The notes: generated by a model not told the origin, from the sequence alone. A DNA stretch of 64,000 bases from an uncultured Collinsella sp. (GCA_900543275.1 UQQL01000002.1:8036-72035), one strand, 5' to 3'. Counted from the stretch's first letter, positions 1-8,589 are shown. Translations and numbers: made by a program.

Positions 1-1
1 T

Positions 2-46
2 GAGAATGTGGGCGCCGAGTACCTCGAGCGCCACGCAATCGCCTAA
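2..46 (+). CDS. 3' end of an upstream gene (partial)
   Basis: Fourteen codons (ending ENVGAEYLERHAIA) run from the window edge to a TAA at 44-46. The Shine-Dalgarno sequence of the next gene (AAGGAG, 45-50) overlaps this stop, so the two genes are probably co-transcribed. Too little is visible to name the product. Confidence 0.55.
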   Translation, partial: ENVGAEYLERHAIA

Positions 47-55
47 GGAGCAAGT

Positions 56-736
56 ATGCGGGTTTTGATCACGGGTGCTTCGGGTGGTATTGGAGCCGCG
101 TGCGTGCAGCGCTTTTTGGACGAGGGTCACGAGGTCGTGGGTTTTGATCTGCTGCCGGCGGCAGTCGAGCACGAGCACTATCGCCATCTGATCGTTGATG
201 TCTGCGAGCCGGATTCGTTTCCAGACGAGCTTGAACCCCAGGTGATCGTGAACGTTGCCGGTACACAGGATTCGGCCGACGATATTGCCGCCAACCTGCG
301 TGGCACCATCAACGTGACCGAGCACTACGCCTTTGTGGGGGAGGGGCTTGCCGCCAAGCCGGCGCCGGCCATTACATCCGTGGTCAATGTGGGGTCGGCG
401 AGCGGGCATACGGGATCGGAGTTTCCCGCCTATGCCGCCAGCAAGGGCGGCGTTATCGCCTACACCAAGAACCTTGCAAACCGTCTGGCGCCGCAGGCTA
501 CCGCCAACAGTGTGGACCCGGGTGGCGTCATCACGCCGCTCAACCGTTGCGTGATGGAGGACGAGCGCCTGTGGAGCCAGATTATGGAGCTCACGCCGCT
601 TAAGCGCTGGGCCACCGCCCAAGAGATCGCCGAGTGGATCTACTTTGTGGGCGTGACCAACCGGTTTATGACCGGGCAGAGCCTGCTGATCGATGGCGGC
701 GAGGCCGGCCGCACACAATTTATTTGGCCCGAATAG
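56..736 (+). CDS. short-chain dehydrogenase/reductase (SDR) family oxidoreductase
   Basis: This 226-residue protein is a classical SDR. It has the Rossmann glycine motif TGASGGIG (residues 6-13), the NVAG motif (66-69), a catalytic Ser near 114-116 and the YAASK catalytic pair Tyr126/Lys130. The C-terminal GQSLLIDGGEA segment is typical of FabG-like members. SDRs of this type interconvert alcohols and ketones with NAD(P)H in the cytosol; the substrate cannot be told from sequence. It follows the partial upstream gene by 9 bp behind AAGGAG, so an operon is likely, and a strong terminator follows. It is slightly shorter than the usual 245-250 residues. Confidence 0.9.
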   Translation: MRVLITGASGGIGAACVQRFLDEGHEVVGFDLLPAAVEHEHYRHLIVDVCEPDSFPDELEPQVIVNVAGTQDSADDIAANLRGTINVTEHYAFVGEGLAAKPAPAITSVVNVGSASGHTGSEFPAYAASKGGVIAYTKNLANRLAPQATANSVDPGGVITPLNRCVMEDERLWSQIMELTPLKRWATAQEIAEWIYFVGVTNRFMTGQSLLIDGGEAGRTQFIWPE

Positions 737-737
737 G

Positions 738-773
738 AAACGCGCCCGATGGGAAGCTGTCGGGCGCGTTTTT
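738..773 (+). terminator. intrinsic terminator after the SDR gene
   Basis: The arms AAACGCGCCCGA and TCGGGCGCGTTT form a stem of about 12 bp that runs straight into a T tract, directly after the SDR stop codon. Confidence 0.85.
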
Positions 774-786
774 GATGTATCGATTT

Positions 787-1512
787 TTAGCCGAGGCAAG
801 TCCAGTTGACGGGGGTCGAGCCGTGCTGTTCGAGTAGCCGATCAGCTGCCGAGAAGGGACGCGACCCCATAAAAGCGGGGAGTTCTGCCGTGGCGCGGTT
901 TGCCGAAAGCGGCGAGGGGTGAGTGGACGCAAGGCAGAACTTGCTGGTTTTTCTGCCCGCGCTGGTCGCGGCGAGCTTGCCCTCGACCATCTGCTGGGCA
1001 AAGCGGCCCCATGCCAAAAAGACGACCGGTTGGGGCAGCAGGCAGCAGCGTTCGATAACATAGTCGGTGAGCGTGCTCCAGCCCAGTTTGGCGTGCGAGT
1101 TGGCGGCATGCTCGCGCACGGTGAGCGTGGTGTTGAGGAGCAGGACGCCCTGTTGTGCCCATGGGGTTAGGTCTCCCGTGGCAGGAAAGGGGCAGTCCAG
1201 ATCGGCTTTGAGTTCCTTATAGATGTTGCGCAGGCTCGGCGGCAACTTGGTTTGCGTCGCGGGGACCGAGAACGATAACCCCATGGCCTGGTTGGGTCCG
1301 TGATAGGGATCTTGACCCAAGATGACAACCTTGACCTGGTCGGCCGGCGTGTAGGCGAGGGCATTGAGGATGTCGTCTTGTGCCGGGTAGATGGTCTGCT
1401 CGGCACGCAAAAGGGCGATGCGCTCGAGCAGCTGGTTCGTAGTGTCACGTACCGGCTGCGGCGCATCGCCCAACCAGGTTGCTATGTTGCGGTCGCGAGT
1501 TGCGGTGTCCAT
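787..1512 (-). CDS. ung: uracil-DNA glycosylase, family 1
   Basis: This 241-residue enzyme removes uracil from DNA to start base excision repair. The family 1 water-activating motif GQDPYHG (residues 66-72, catalytic Asp68) and the DNA-intercalation motif HPSPLS (near residue 195) are both intact, and the length is normal for the family. The ATG at 1512 follows a good AAAGGAG Shine-Dalgarno. It is transcribed towards the SDR gene, and the terminator at 738-773 lies between the two convergent genes. Confidence 0.97.
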   Translation of the reverse strand: MDTATRDRNIATWLGDAPQPVRDTTNQLLERIALLRAEQTIYPAQDDILNALAYTPADQVKVVILGQDPYHGPNQAMGLSFSVPATQTKLPPSLRNIYKELKADLDCPFPATGDLTPWAQQGVLLLNTTLTVREHAANSHAKLGWSTLTDYVIERCCLLPQPVVFLAWGRFAQQMVEGKLAATSAGRKTSKFCLASTHPSPLSANRATAELPAFMGSRPFSAADRLLEQHGSTPVNWTCLG

Positions 1513-1600
1513 GGGGCTCCTTTATGGCAGATATTCTGTTGGTATCTATTGTAAAGGCGCACCGATTGCCTTTATGCCGCGGCTGTATGAAGAGTGGGGT

Positions 1601-2503
1601 CTACGAGACGCGCTCGGGCGCTCCTGCCATGTGAGCGTGTCCTTGCGAGCGAAGGCACGGGAGCTCGACGGTTGCCACCATCACGCCGGTGAGGATGAGG
1701 GCGGCGCCAAAGAAGGCGATGGGGCTCAGGACCTCGCCGACCAGGAAGAACGAGAAGACAGCGGAGCAGACCGGCTCGAGCGAGAAGGCGAAGCCGGTGG
1801 TCTCGGCGGGCACGTGGGGCTGCACGAGCGTTTGGGTGATAAAGCCATAGGCAGAGCAGATGAGCGCGAGTGCGACGACGACCGCGACCTCGCTCGGCGT
1901 GTTGGGAAGCGTAAAGCCGCCAAAGGCAAATGCGGCGATGCCCGAGAACAGGCCGCCAAAGCCCAGCTGCCAAACGCCCAGAGCCAGCGGGTCGACTTCT
2001 TCGACAAAGCGCTTGGCTACGATAATGTGGCCGGCATAGATAAAGGCCGAGAGCAGCATGATGATCGCGCCGGGATTCAGGCTGGTAAAGTCGGCGCCCG
2101 AGAGCAGCAGCATGCCGCAGGTGACGATGGCCGTGCCGACGAGCACCTTGCGCTCGGGGGCGCGACGCAGCAGGGCCGCGTTGGCAAACGGCACGATTAC
2201 GACCGTCAGGCTCTGCAAAAAGCCGGCGGTGGAGGCGGAGGTGAGGCTGGAGCCCAGGCACATGCAGGTGATCTCGGTTGCCATGATGGCGCCGATGATG
2301 GCGGCGCGGACCATCAGGTCACGGTTGATGCGCACCGCGTGCTTGTGGAAGAGCAGCAGGCAGGCCGCAAAGGCGATGATGCAGCGCAGCGCGACGATGC
2401 TCGTGGCGTTCATGCTGTCCATGCCGATCTTCATGAGGGGGTACGAAAAGCCCCATGCGACGGGAACGGAAAATGAGAGCGCGATTGCTTTTTTGCGATC
2501 CAT
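1601..2503 (-). CDS. EamA/DMT-family transporter
   Basis: This 300-residue, highly hydrophobic protein has about ten predicted membrane helices arranged as two five-helix repeats, the hallmark of drug/metabolite exporters. PVAWGFSYPLMKIG opens the first repeat and the second begins near residue 155. Substrate is unknown; relatives export amino acids or other metabolites. The ATG at 2503 follows AAAAGGAG. It is divergent from a LysR regulator with a shared 158-bp control region. The same arrangement recurs at 40732-42619 with a second pair. Confidence 0.88.
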   Translation of the reverse strand: MDRKKAIALSFSVPVAWGFSYPLMKIGMDSMNATSIVALRCIIAFAACLLLFHKHAVRINRDLMVRAAIIGAIMATEITCMCLGSSLTSASTAGFLQSLTVVIVPFANAALLRRAPERKVLVGTAIVTCGMLLLSGADFTSLNPGAIIMLLSAFIYAGHIIVAKRFVEEVDPLALGVWQLGFGGLFSGIAAFAFGGFTLPNTPSEVAVVVALALICSAYGFITQTLVQPHVPAETTGFAFSLEPVCSAVFSFFLVGEVLSPIAFFGAALILTGVMVATVELPCLRSQGHAHMAGAPERVS

Positions 2504-2583
2504 GGGACTCCTTTTGTTACAGAACGGTTTCGCAAAAAGGATTCTGCTCCCAGATATGGATGTAGTAAAGCGAATGTATCTTC

Positions 2584-2602
2584 AGTATGATTAAGAAATA
2601 CT
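2584..2602. promoter_or_regulatory. candidate LysR operator between the divergent EamA and lysR genes
   Basis: AGTAT-N9-ATACT is an imperfect dyad in the 158-bp divergent spacer. Its size and position fit the usual T-N11-A box of LysR proteins. Function is inferred from position. Confidence 0.45.
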
Positions 2603-2661
2603 AATGTTGGAAGAAAAAACCCTGGCAAAACGTTTTACGGCTACATCGAAGTGGAGGCACG

Positions 2662-3528
2662 ATGGCATCGCGGTATCAGATTGTATGTATGGTGGTCGAT
2701 TGCGGCAGCCTGAAACGTGCCGCCGACGCGCTGGGCTATACGCAAAGCGCGGTGAGCCAGGCCGTCAAGGCGCTCGAGCGCGAGCTGGGCACCACGATTA
2801 TCGAGCGCGGCAAGCAGGGCGTCTCGCTTACGCGCGACGGCAAACAGTATCTGCCGTATCTGCGCCAGATCGTAACGGCCGAGGCCGAGCTCGAGGGCAA
2901 GCGTCAGGAGTTGCTGGGGCTTTCATCGACCGACATTCGCATTGCGACGTTTACCAACGTGAGCCGTACCGTGCTGCCGCGCGTGATCCGCGACTTTGGG
3001 GCCCTGCATCCGGGCGTGCGCTTTACCCTCAAGCAGGGCGATTACACGCGCAACGCCCAATGGGTGCACGATGGCGTGGTTGACTTTTGCTTTACGGCGC
3101 GTGGATTTACCACAGGGCTCGAGAAGCGCGTGGCCTATCATGACGAGCTGGTGGCGCTGTTGCCAGCCGCCCATCCGCTGGCGGCAAAGGAAAAGGTGAC
3201 GCTCGCCGACCTCGCGTCCGAACCGTTTGTGCTGCTGGATGAGGGCGAGCAGAGCCTGGTGCTCGATGCATTCGCGGCGCACGGGCTGTCCCCGCACGTG
3301 ACAAGTGAGGTTACCGACGACTACACCATTATGGCGATGGTGGAGGAGGGCCTCGGCGTGAGCATGCTCTACCGGCGTACGGTCGAGGGCATGCAGGCTG
3401 ATATTTGCGTGCGTCCCATCGTGCACGCTCCCTCACGCGACGTCGTGGCAGCCTGGCGCAGCTGGGATACCATGCCGATCGCCACGAGGCGCTTTATCGA
3501 CTACATGAGCTCACATATCGTGAGCTAG
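2662..3528 (+). CDS. LysR-family transcriptional regulator
   Basis: This 288-residue regulator has an N-terminal winged helix (residues 2-60, with RAADALGYTQSAVSQAVKAL as the recognition region) and a LysR substrate-binding domain (about 88-285). It probably controls the divergent EamA exporter and itself, because the two genes share one operator-bearing spacer. The ATG at 2662 sits behind GGAGG. Its effector domain contains DDYTIMAMVEEGLGVSML, almost the same as DDYAIMAMVEDGLGVSIL in the LysR protein at 41762, so the two look like paralogues. Its 3' end faces the MATE gene with only 29 bp between. Confidence 0.93.
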   Translation: MASRYQIVCMVVDCGSLKRAADALGYTQSAVSQAVKALERELGTTIIERGKQGVSLTRDGKQYLPYLRQIVTAEAELEGKRQELLGLSSTDIRIATFTNVSRTVLPRVIRDFGALHPGVRFTLKQGDYTRNAQWVHDGVVDFCFTARGFTTGLEKRVAYHDELVALLPAAHPLAAKEKVTLADLASEPFVLLDEGEQSLVLDAFAAHGLSPHVTSEVTDDYTIMAMVEEGLGVSMLYRRTVEGMQADICVRPIVHAPSRDVVAAWRSWDTMPIATRRFIDYMSSHIVS

Positions 3529-3557
3529 TTGCCGATGCGCCACCTTGTTGGATGTGT

Positions 3558-4940
3558 CTAGCGCGCCCCAGTCTTGGCTTGCGCCAGACGATAGGTGCGT
3601 GCCGGATGGCAGAGCAATACCGCCACGACCATAAAGAACGCTGTGGTGCCCAGGCTGATGGGGTAGACCATCATGATGTTCGCAAAGGTGCGGAAGTGCG
3701 GGAACACGCAGAACACCCAATAGAAGCGGATGCCGCAGACGCAAATCATGGTGATGAGGGCGGGCATAAGCGAGATGCCAAAGCCGCGCAGGTAGCCGGA
3801 CATGTTTTCGTAGAACATGCTAAAGGCGTATGCCGGGAAGATCGAGCACACGCGGATATAGCCGATTGAGACGATGTTGGGATCGCTGTTAAAGAGCGCC
3901 AGGATCTCGCGCCCTAGGCCGACAATAACGATGATCGTGGTGAGTGCAACGATACCGCCTTCGATCAGGCAGACCTTAAGGGTCTTGGTGCAACGGTCGA
4001 TCTGGCGGGCACCGTGGTTTTGCCCCACAAAGGTGGTGCAAGCCTGGCTAAAGCTGTTGAGCAGGTTGTAGCACACGTACTCCAGGCTCATGGCGGCGCT
4101 CGATGCCGCCATGACCTCGGTGCCCAAGCTGTTGATGGCGGACTGGATGATGATGTTGGCGACGGCAAAGACGGCGCTCTGGATGCCGGCGGGCAGGCCG
4201 ATCTTGACGATGCGCCTGAGGGCGACGGGGTCGATAGCCAGGTCGCGTGGAGTGACGCGGACGACGGAGTCGGTCTTGAGCAGACGGATAAAGAGCGTAG
4301 CGGCGCTGACGGTGTAGGCGATGGCGGTGGCGATGGCGACGCCCGCGACGCCCCAGTGGAGTACGGGGACAAAGATGAGGTCCAGGCCAATGTTGAGGAC
4401 GGTGGACACGGCAAGCGCCTGCAGCGGCATGCGGGTGATGCCGACGGAGCGGAAGATCGCGGCCTCAAAGTTGTAGAGCAAGATCGAGGGCATGCTGAGC
4501 AAAAAGACGCGCAGGTAGAGCGAGGCGAGCGGCATGGTTTCGGCGGGAACGTTGAGCGCGGCGAGCATGGGCTCGGCAAAGATCTCGCCCAGCGCGATGA
4601 CGACAAAGCCCACAAGCGCCATGAGAATCGAGGTGTGGACGGCGCGGTTGACCATGTTCTGATCGTTGCGGCCGATAGCGTTGGCGATGACCACGTTGGA
4701 GCCAAGCGACATGCCGATAAACAGGTTGAGCATAAGACTGGTAAGCGGAACGTTGGAGCCGACCGCTGCCATGGCGAGGGTTCCCTGGTCGCCCGAGAAG
4801 TTACCGATGATGACGGTGGCGATGAGGTTCGACAGCTGCTCCAAGATGCTCGTGGCGGCTACGGGGAAGGCGAACAGGGGAATATTGCGCCACAGCGAGC
4901 CGGTGGTCATGTCAATGTGCTTAGATGCGGTGTCTGCCAT
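3558..4940 (-). CDS. MATE-family efflux transporter
   Basis: This 460-residue integral membrane protein has about twelve predicted helices in two MatE halves, starting with NIPLFAFPVAATSILEQLSN and a second half near residue 235. MATE proteins expel cationic drugs or metabolites using a Na+ or H+ gradient; many anaerobe MATEs of this NorM/DinF-like class have no assigned substrate. The ATG at 4940 is preceded by a purine-rich but weak Shine-Dalgarno. It stands alone, convergent with the upstream LysR gene. Confidence 0.93.
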   Translation of the reverse strand: MADTASKHIDMTTGSLWRNIPLFAFPVAATSILEQLSNLIATVIIGNFSGDQGTLAMAAVGSNVPLTSLMLNLFIGMSLGSNVVIANAIGRNDQNMVNRAVHTSILMALVGFVVIALGEIFAEPMLAALNVPAETMPLASLYLRVFLLSMPSILLYNFEAAIFRSVGITRMPLQALAVSTVLNIGLDLIFVPVLHWGVAGVAIATAIAYTVSAATLFIRLLKTDSVVRVTPRDLAIDPVALRRIVKIGLPAGIQSAVFAVANIIIQSAINSLGTEVMAASSAAMSLEYVCYNLLNSFSQACTTFVGQNHGARQIDRCTKTLKVCLIEGGIVALTTIIVIVGLGREILALFNSDPNIVSIGYIRVCSIFPAYAFSMFYENMSGYLRGFGISLMPALITMICVCGIRFYWVFCVFPHFRTFANIMMVYPISLGTTAFFMVVAVLLCHPARTYRLAQAKTGAR

Positions 4941-5131
4941 ACGCTCTCAATCTCTAATATGCTCTTTCGTGCTTATTTGCGCAGACGATGATACTCCTAA
5001 TGCAGCCAGCCGGCGCTTAGGGACGTTCCTTTTCTGTCGGCAGCTGGGGACACTCCTTGTCTCTTCTATGACTAGGTGGGGAAGGCGTGCGACAATGGTG
5101 GGCGTTGTGTTGTTCGCGCTAAGGAGTTGCC

Positions 5132-5944
5132 ATGTTGTTGTGTCCCGTTTGCCATGAACCGTTGGTGGACGACGAGCGCGGTGCTGCATGCACGGGCGGA
5201 CACCGTTTTGACCGTGCGCGCGAGGGCTATCTGTACCTGTTGCGCTCGTCCAAGAGCGGCGACTCCATGGGTGATCCCAAGTCGCAGGCGCGCAGTCGTC
5301 GTGACTTTCTGAACCGCGGATACTATGCACCGTTGCGCGATGCGATGGTCGAGCTGGTGCGCGGGCAGGTGTCTGGGCGTGCGGCGTCTACGGACACTCC
5401 TATGACCTTGCTCGATATTTGCTGCGGCGAGGGCTACTACACCAGCGCCATGGGCGCGGTGCCGGGCGCGGATGCTTACGGTTTCGACTTGGGCAAAGAG
5501 ATGGTGCGCCTGGCCGCCAAGCGCGGCGATGCGACCTACTTCGTGGCCAACATGAAGGCTATCCCCGTGGCCGATGGCGCCTTCGATATGGTGACCGAGC
5601 TCTTTGCCCCCTTTAACGAGCGCGAATTTGCCCGCGTGCTGGCGCCAGAGGGCTCGCTCTATACCGTGGTGCCGGGTGCTCGGCATCTGTTTGGCCTCAA
5701 AGAGGTGCTCTACGACACGCCATATCTCAATGACGAGAAGCTGCCGAAGACCACCGAACTCGAGTTGGCCTCAACGCTGCGGGTGTCTGCGAACATTACG
5801 TTCCAGACCCAGACTGACATCGAGGCGGTGTTCCAGATGACGCCGTACTACTACCGCACGCGCCCTGCCGACAAAGAGCGCCTGGCAAACCTGGAAACCC
5901 TTCAGACCGATATCGACTTCATCATTGCCGAGTACCGCCACTAA
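5132..5944 (+). CDS. rlmA: 23S rRNA (guanine-N1)-methyltransferase, RlmA family
   Basis: The 270-residue protein begins with a zinc site (Cys4, Cys7, Cys20, His24) followed by HRFDRAREGYLYLL, the diagnostic N-terminus of RlmA enzymes. A class I SAM-binding site (LLDICCGEGYYTSAM) comes next. The family methylates N1 of 23S rRNA G745 (RlmA-I) or G748 (RlmA-II, TlrB); which of the two is not decidable here. G748 methylation contributes to macrolide response in some Gram-positives. A GGGACAG-core hairpin begins one base after its TAA stop, followed by a terminator. Confidence 0.9.
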   Translation: MLLCPVCHEPLVDDERGAACTGGHRFDRAREGYLYLLRSSKSGDSMGDPKSQARSRRDFLNRGYYAPLRDAMVELVRGQVSGRAASTDTPMTLLDICCGEGYYTSAMGAVPGADAYGFDLGKEMVRLAAKRGDATYFVANMKAIPVADGAFDMVTELFAPFNEREFARVLAPEGSLYTVVPGARHLFGLKEVLYDTPYLNDEKLPKTTELELASTLRVSANITFQTQTDIEAVFQMTPYYYRTRPADKERLANLETLQTDIDFIIAEYRH

Positions 5945-5977
5945 CCTACCAAAAAGGGACAGGTTTATTTTGGCAGG
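5945..5977. repeat. GGGACAG-core hairpin repeat (family R2)
   Basis: CCTACCAAAA and TTTTGGCAGG form the arms around AGGGACAGGTTTA. The element starts one base after the rlmA stop. Its right side continues into TTTTATCTGGG, which recurs inverted at 25517-25534. Confidence 0.8.
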
Positions 5978-5995
5978 TTTTATCTGGGCAAACGT

Positions 5996-6033
5996 AAAGG
6001 GCCGACCGCGGAGATGCGCGATCGGCCCTTTTT
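5996..6033. terminator. bidirectional intrinsic terminator
   Basis: AAAGGGCCGA and TCGGCCCTTT pair around a short G/C-rich loop, with a T run on the plus side and A residues on the other. It lies between rlmA and the convergent small membrane-protein gene. Confidence 0.8.
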
Positions 6034-6069
6034 AGTTGCTTGGCTGCAGGGAGCTGTGGGGGCAGGTGC

Positions 6070-6471
6070 CTACAGACGATCCTTGTTCTCGGCCTTAACG
6101 TCGTGTGCCTGCTGAACAAAGAACAGGTCGTACACCACGATGACAAAGGCGCCATAGTTTATGGCGTCGCCGCCAAACGCGGGAAGCGTGAGCACCGCCT
6201 GGGCAAGCGTGGCGACTGCAGCAACGATACCGAGCTTAAACGCGCCGTCAACCTGCGAAGGCTTGTTGGCACCCTTGATGCCCGCAACGCCTGCGGCGAG
6301 ATCGATGAGGCCCTTGGCGATAATCACGGCCGCGGCGAGCATGGCGTTCGATCCGTAGGTGGACTCGAGCTTGCCGGTCGCGATGCCGGCGATTCCAATG
6401 ACGAGACTGGCGATGCCCAGAACAAAATAAATCAGGGCAAGGATTTTGAGAGTCTTGCGAGTGAAGCTCAT
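6070..6471 (-). CDS. small four-helix membrane protein of unknown function
   Basis: The 133-residue protein starts MSFTRKTLKILALIYFVLGI. It contains about four hydrophobic helices, at roughly residues 10-30, 45-65, 80-100 and 105-120, and ends in a charged tail. No catalytic motif is visible and I do not recognise a named family; similar small integral proteins are common in Coriobacteriia. The ATG at 6471 is chosen because AAAGGA lies at the right distance. An in-frame extension upstream to 6540 lacks a ribosome binding site. Confidence 0.7.
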   Translation of the reverse strand: MSFTRKTLKILALIYFVLGIASLVIGIAGIATGKLESTYGSNAMLAAAVIIAKGLIDLAAGVAGIKGANKPSQVDGAFKLGIVAAVATLAQAVLTLPAFGGDAINYGAFVIVVYDLFFVQQAHDVKAENKDRL

Positions 6472-6698
6472 GGCTGGTCCTTTCGATACGAGTACGCCAA
6501 CCTGGCGCACCCTTTGTGCTGCACATATGGTGAAGCACATTGTAGTTCAACGCGGCGATGCATGCGCCTGAAAGCGACTCTTGCCTGTGCGGCCCAACCT
6601 TTCAAAAAGGAAAGCTGGGCGTAAGCAAAATCGATGGCAGCGTATGCGCGGCGCTGCGATGATGGGGCCATGGCAAGAGCTGGACCGAAGGAGGGGCC

Positions 6699-6842
6699 AT
6701 GATGTACGGGGCCAAGCAAGTGCGCGAGCCGCGTTCGTTAGGAAGGCGTATGGGCGATTCCGTGATCGCTGCCGTGTGCACGGGATTGATGGCGGTGCTT
6801 TGCATTGGGATGCTGTGGACCATGTCGCATGTGGGACAATAA
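6699..6842 (+). CDS. 47-residue single-pass membrane peptide
   Basis: A short frame begins ATGATG behind a strong GGAGGGG (6691-6696) and ends TAA at 6840-6842. It has a basic N-terminus (KQVREPRSLGRR) followed by one hydrophobic helix (SVIAAVCTGLMAVLCIGMLW), giving an inside-positive single-pass topology. No family is recognised. It is 63 bp upstream of the RsmJ-type gene in the same direction and may be co-transcribed. Support rests on the ribosome binding site and the clean membrane-peptide composition. Confidence 0.55.
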   Translation: MMYGAKQVREPRSLGRRMGDSVIAAVCTGLMAVLCIGMLWTMSHVGQ

Positions 6843-6905
6843 CGGACGGTTGGGTGCTGGCAAAAACGGCGCTCACGTATTCGTTTTGCTTGTTAAGGAG
6901 TGTCC

Positions 6906-7610
6906 ATGGGCGTCGTCGATCCCTTTTCTGTTGCTCGGGCCGCGGGGCTTGAGCTGACCGGGAAGTCCGAGGGCCTCACGCTCACCGACGGCACGATGGA
7001 GCTGCGTGCCGATTTTGGCCGCATGCTTCCGCGGCTCAAGCAGGGTCGTCTGCAGCAGGAGCTGCTGGTGAAGGCCGCGCGCGCGAAAGGCGTTGAGCAT
7101 CCGTGGGCAGTCGATGCCACGGCAGGTTTTGGCGAGGATTCGCTGCTGCTGGCGGCCGCGGGCTTTACCGTCGATCTGTATGAACAGGATTGCGTGATCG
7201 CGGCGCTCCTCAAGGATGCTTTGGATCGCGCGGCAGATGATCCGGCGCTTGCGGCTGCCGTGGCGCGCATGCGCTTACATGCGGGCGAGGATAGCATTGC
7301 CGGCCTTCGCCATACAGCCGAGCTGATCGGGCAGGGCGAGCTCACCGCTCCCGACGTGGTGTATCTGGACCCCATGTTTCCCGAGCGCACCAAGAGCGCG
7401 GCGGTGAAAAAGAAGTTTCAACTTTTGCACCATCTGGAGCAGCCGTGCGCCGACGAGGAGACGCTGGTCGAAGCTGCGCTTGCGGTGCACCCGCGCAAGG
7501 TCGTTATCAAGCGACCGGTGAAGGGGCCGCTGCTTGCCGGCGTTAAGCCGAGCTATCAGCTTGTGGGCAAGGCCGTTCGTTACGATGTTTTGGTGCCGCC
7601 GCGCCCGTAG
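6906..7610 (+). CDS. rsmJ: 16S rRNA (guanine1516-N2)-methyltransferase, RsmJ family
   Basis: The 234-residue protein has the RsmJ (YhiQ) signature: DATAGFGEDSLLLAAAG for SAM binding, DVVYLDPMFPERTKSAAVKK as the catalytic DPMFP region, and KVVIKRP near the C-terminus. It would methylate N2 of G1516 of 16S rRNA. The ATG at 6906 is chosen over the GTG at 6900 because AAGGAG occupies 6895-6900. RsmJ is best known from Proteobacteria, so its presence here is slightly unexpected, but the motif agreement is strong. Confidence 0.88.
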   Translation: MGVVDPFSVARAAGLELTGKSEGLTLTDGTMELRADFGRMLPRLKQGRLQQELLVKAARAKGVEHPWAVDATAGFGEDSLLLAAAGFTVDLYEQDCVIAALLKDALDRAADDPALAAAVARMRLHAGEDSIAGLRHTAELIGQGELTAPDVVYLDPMFPERTKSAAVKKKFQLLHHLEQPCADEETLVEAALAVHPRKVVIKRPVKGPLLAGVKPSYQLVGKAVRYDVLVPPRP

Positions 7611-7658
7611 CTTGTGCACGATGGCTGGCGCTTCGCCAGCGCCGTGCCGATGCGGGGT

Positions 7659-7955
7659 CTATTTCCAAGGGTGCGACGTCAGGTGCCAGCCGCCGCAGTA
7701 TTCGCATTTGTAGCAGGCCAAACCACGCCGTCCGCGGTTTTCGCAGTCGGCCATAACGGCCTCGGCTTCGGCGCGTGTGTCGTAACGGTTTTTGCGTTCG
7801 CACGACTTGTAGCGCCAGGCTTCATCGCGCTCGGCGTCTAGTGCGTCGCGGCGCTCGTCCTCGCGCGCAAACAGGTCGCCCATATCGCCGCCGGTGGCAG
7901 CGCCCAAAAACTCGCTTTTGGCTTTTGACCAGGCGGCTCGCTTTTTGCTCCCCAT
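7659..7955 (-). CDS. small zinc-ribbon-like protein of unknown function
   Basis: The 98-residue protein starts MGSKKRAAW at an ATG with AGGAG about ten bases upstream. A highly charged N-terminal half is followed by a C-terminal module with four cysteines, ending CYKCEYCGGWHLTSHPWK. The CxxC...CxxCxxWH pattern suggests a small zinc ribbon, often seen in nucleic-acid-associated proteins. No precise family is assigned. It diverges from the acetyltransferase gene across a spacer carrying a perfect inverted repeat. Confidence 0.7.
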   Translation of the reverse strand: MGSKKRAAWSKAKSEFLGAATGGDMGDLFAREDERRDALDAERDEAWRYKSCERKNRYDTRAEAEAVMADCENRGRRGLACYKCEYCGGWHLTSHPWK

Positions 7956-7979
7956 CTGCTTCGCGCTCCTCTCCAAACG

Positions 7980-8011
7980 TTGGTATCATTGCTCAATCAA
8001 AGTGATACCAA
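7980..8011. promoter_or_regulatory. inverted repeat TTGGTATCA-N14-TGATACCAA
   Basis: A perfect 9-bp dyad lies in the 77-bp spacer between the divergent zinc-ribbon and acetyltransferase genes, ending 21 bp before the latter's start. Symmetry and position suggest an operator, or two back-to-back promoter elements. Related TTGGTATAAC repeats occur at 10861-10891. Confidence 0.5.
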
Positions 8012-8032
8012 TAAACGTGAGGTCGCCGCGTG

Positions 8033-8521
8033 ATGATCAGAAAAACCCTCGATACCGACATTCCCGCCGTCATGGCTATCTATGACGCGGCCCGCGCCTT
8101 TATGCGCGCGCATGGCAACGCCACGCAGTGGCCCGAGGGCACGCCTTCGGCCGAGCAGCTGGCTGCCGATATTGCCGCTGGTGGCAGTTACGTGTGCGAA
8201 GTCGACGGCCGCGTGGTGGCGACGTTTGCCTTTTTACCGGGTCCGGACGAGTGCTATGACGTGATTGAGGACGGTCAATGGCGCAGCGACACTCCGTATG
8301 CCGTGCTGCATCGCGTGGCATCCGACGGCACCGCGCACGGTATCGCGGCGGCGATGTTTGCCTTTGCCAAGGAATGCGCCGACCATCTGCGTATTGACAC
8401 GCACGAGGACAACTTGCCCATGCAGGGCGCCATCGCCAAGGCGGGGTTCGAGCGTGTCGGTATCGTCTATGTGTCCGACGGCACGGCGCGTGTCGCGTTT
8501 GATTGGCTGCGCGAGGCGTAG
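8033..8521 (+). CDS. GNAT-family N-acetyltransferase
   Basis: The 162-residue protein has a GNAT fold: MIRKTLDTDIPAVMAIYDAAR at the N-terminus, a central sheet, and the acetyl-CoA region VLHRVASDGTAHGIAAAMFAFA followed by DTHEDNLPMQGAIAKAGFERVG. Members acetylate small molecules or protein N-termini; the acceptor is unknown. The ATG at 8033 is preferred to the overlapping GTG at 8030. The usual Q/RxxGxG/A motif is relaxed here to ASDGTAHG, a variant common in this subfamily. Confidence 0.88.
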   Translation: MIRKTLDTDIPAVMAIYDAARAFMRAHGNATQWPEGTPSAEQLAADIAAGGSYVCEVDGRVVATFAFLPGPDECYDVIEDGQWRSDTPYAVLHRVASDGTAHGIAAAMFAFAKECADHLRIDTHEDNLPMQGAIAKAGFERVGIVYVSDGTARVAFDWLREA

Positions 8522-8554
8522 GAGCCAAGGCACGTATCATCACCCAGCTCAAAT

Positions 8555-8584
8555 AAAAAATGGCCCCGAGTGGGGCCATTTTTG
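8555..8584 (+). terminator. intrinsic terminator after the acetyltransferase gene
   Basis: AAAAATGGCCCC and GGGGCCATTTTT form a perfect 12-bp stem that merges into a T run. Confidence 0.9.
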
Positions 8585-8589
8585 GTAAA

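Noticed and set aside
1391..2476. 361-codon open frame on the plus strand
   Set aside because: It lies opposite ung and the EamA gene, has Gly/Asp/His/Arg-biased shadow composition and no homology; a GC-rich antisense artefact.
4014..4991. 325-codon open frame on the plus strand
   Set aside because: Antisense to the MATE gene; Gly/Asp-rich composition typical of shadow frames.
5018..5065. another GGGACAG-type hairpin (TTAGGGACGTTCC, TGGGGACACTCC)
   Set aside because: The words are similar but no stem of useful length can be drawn; perhaps a decayed copy, so not listed as a repeat.
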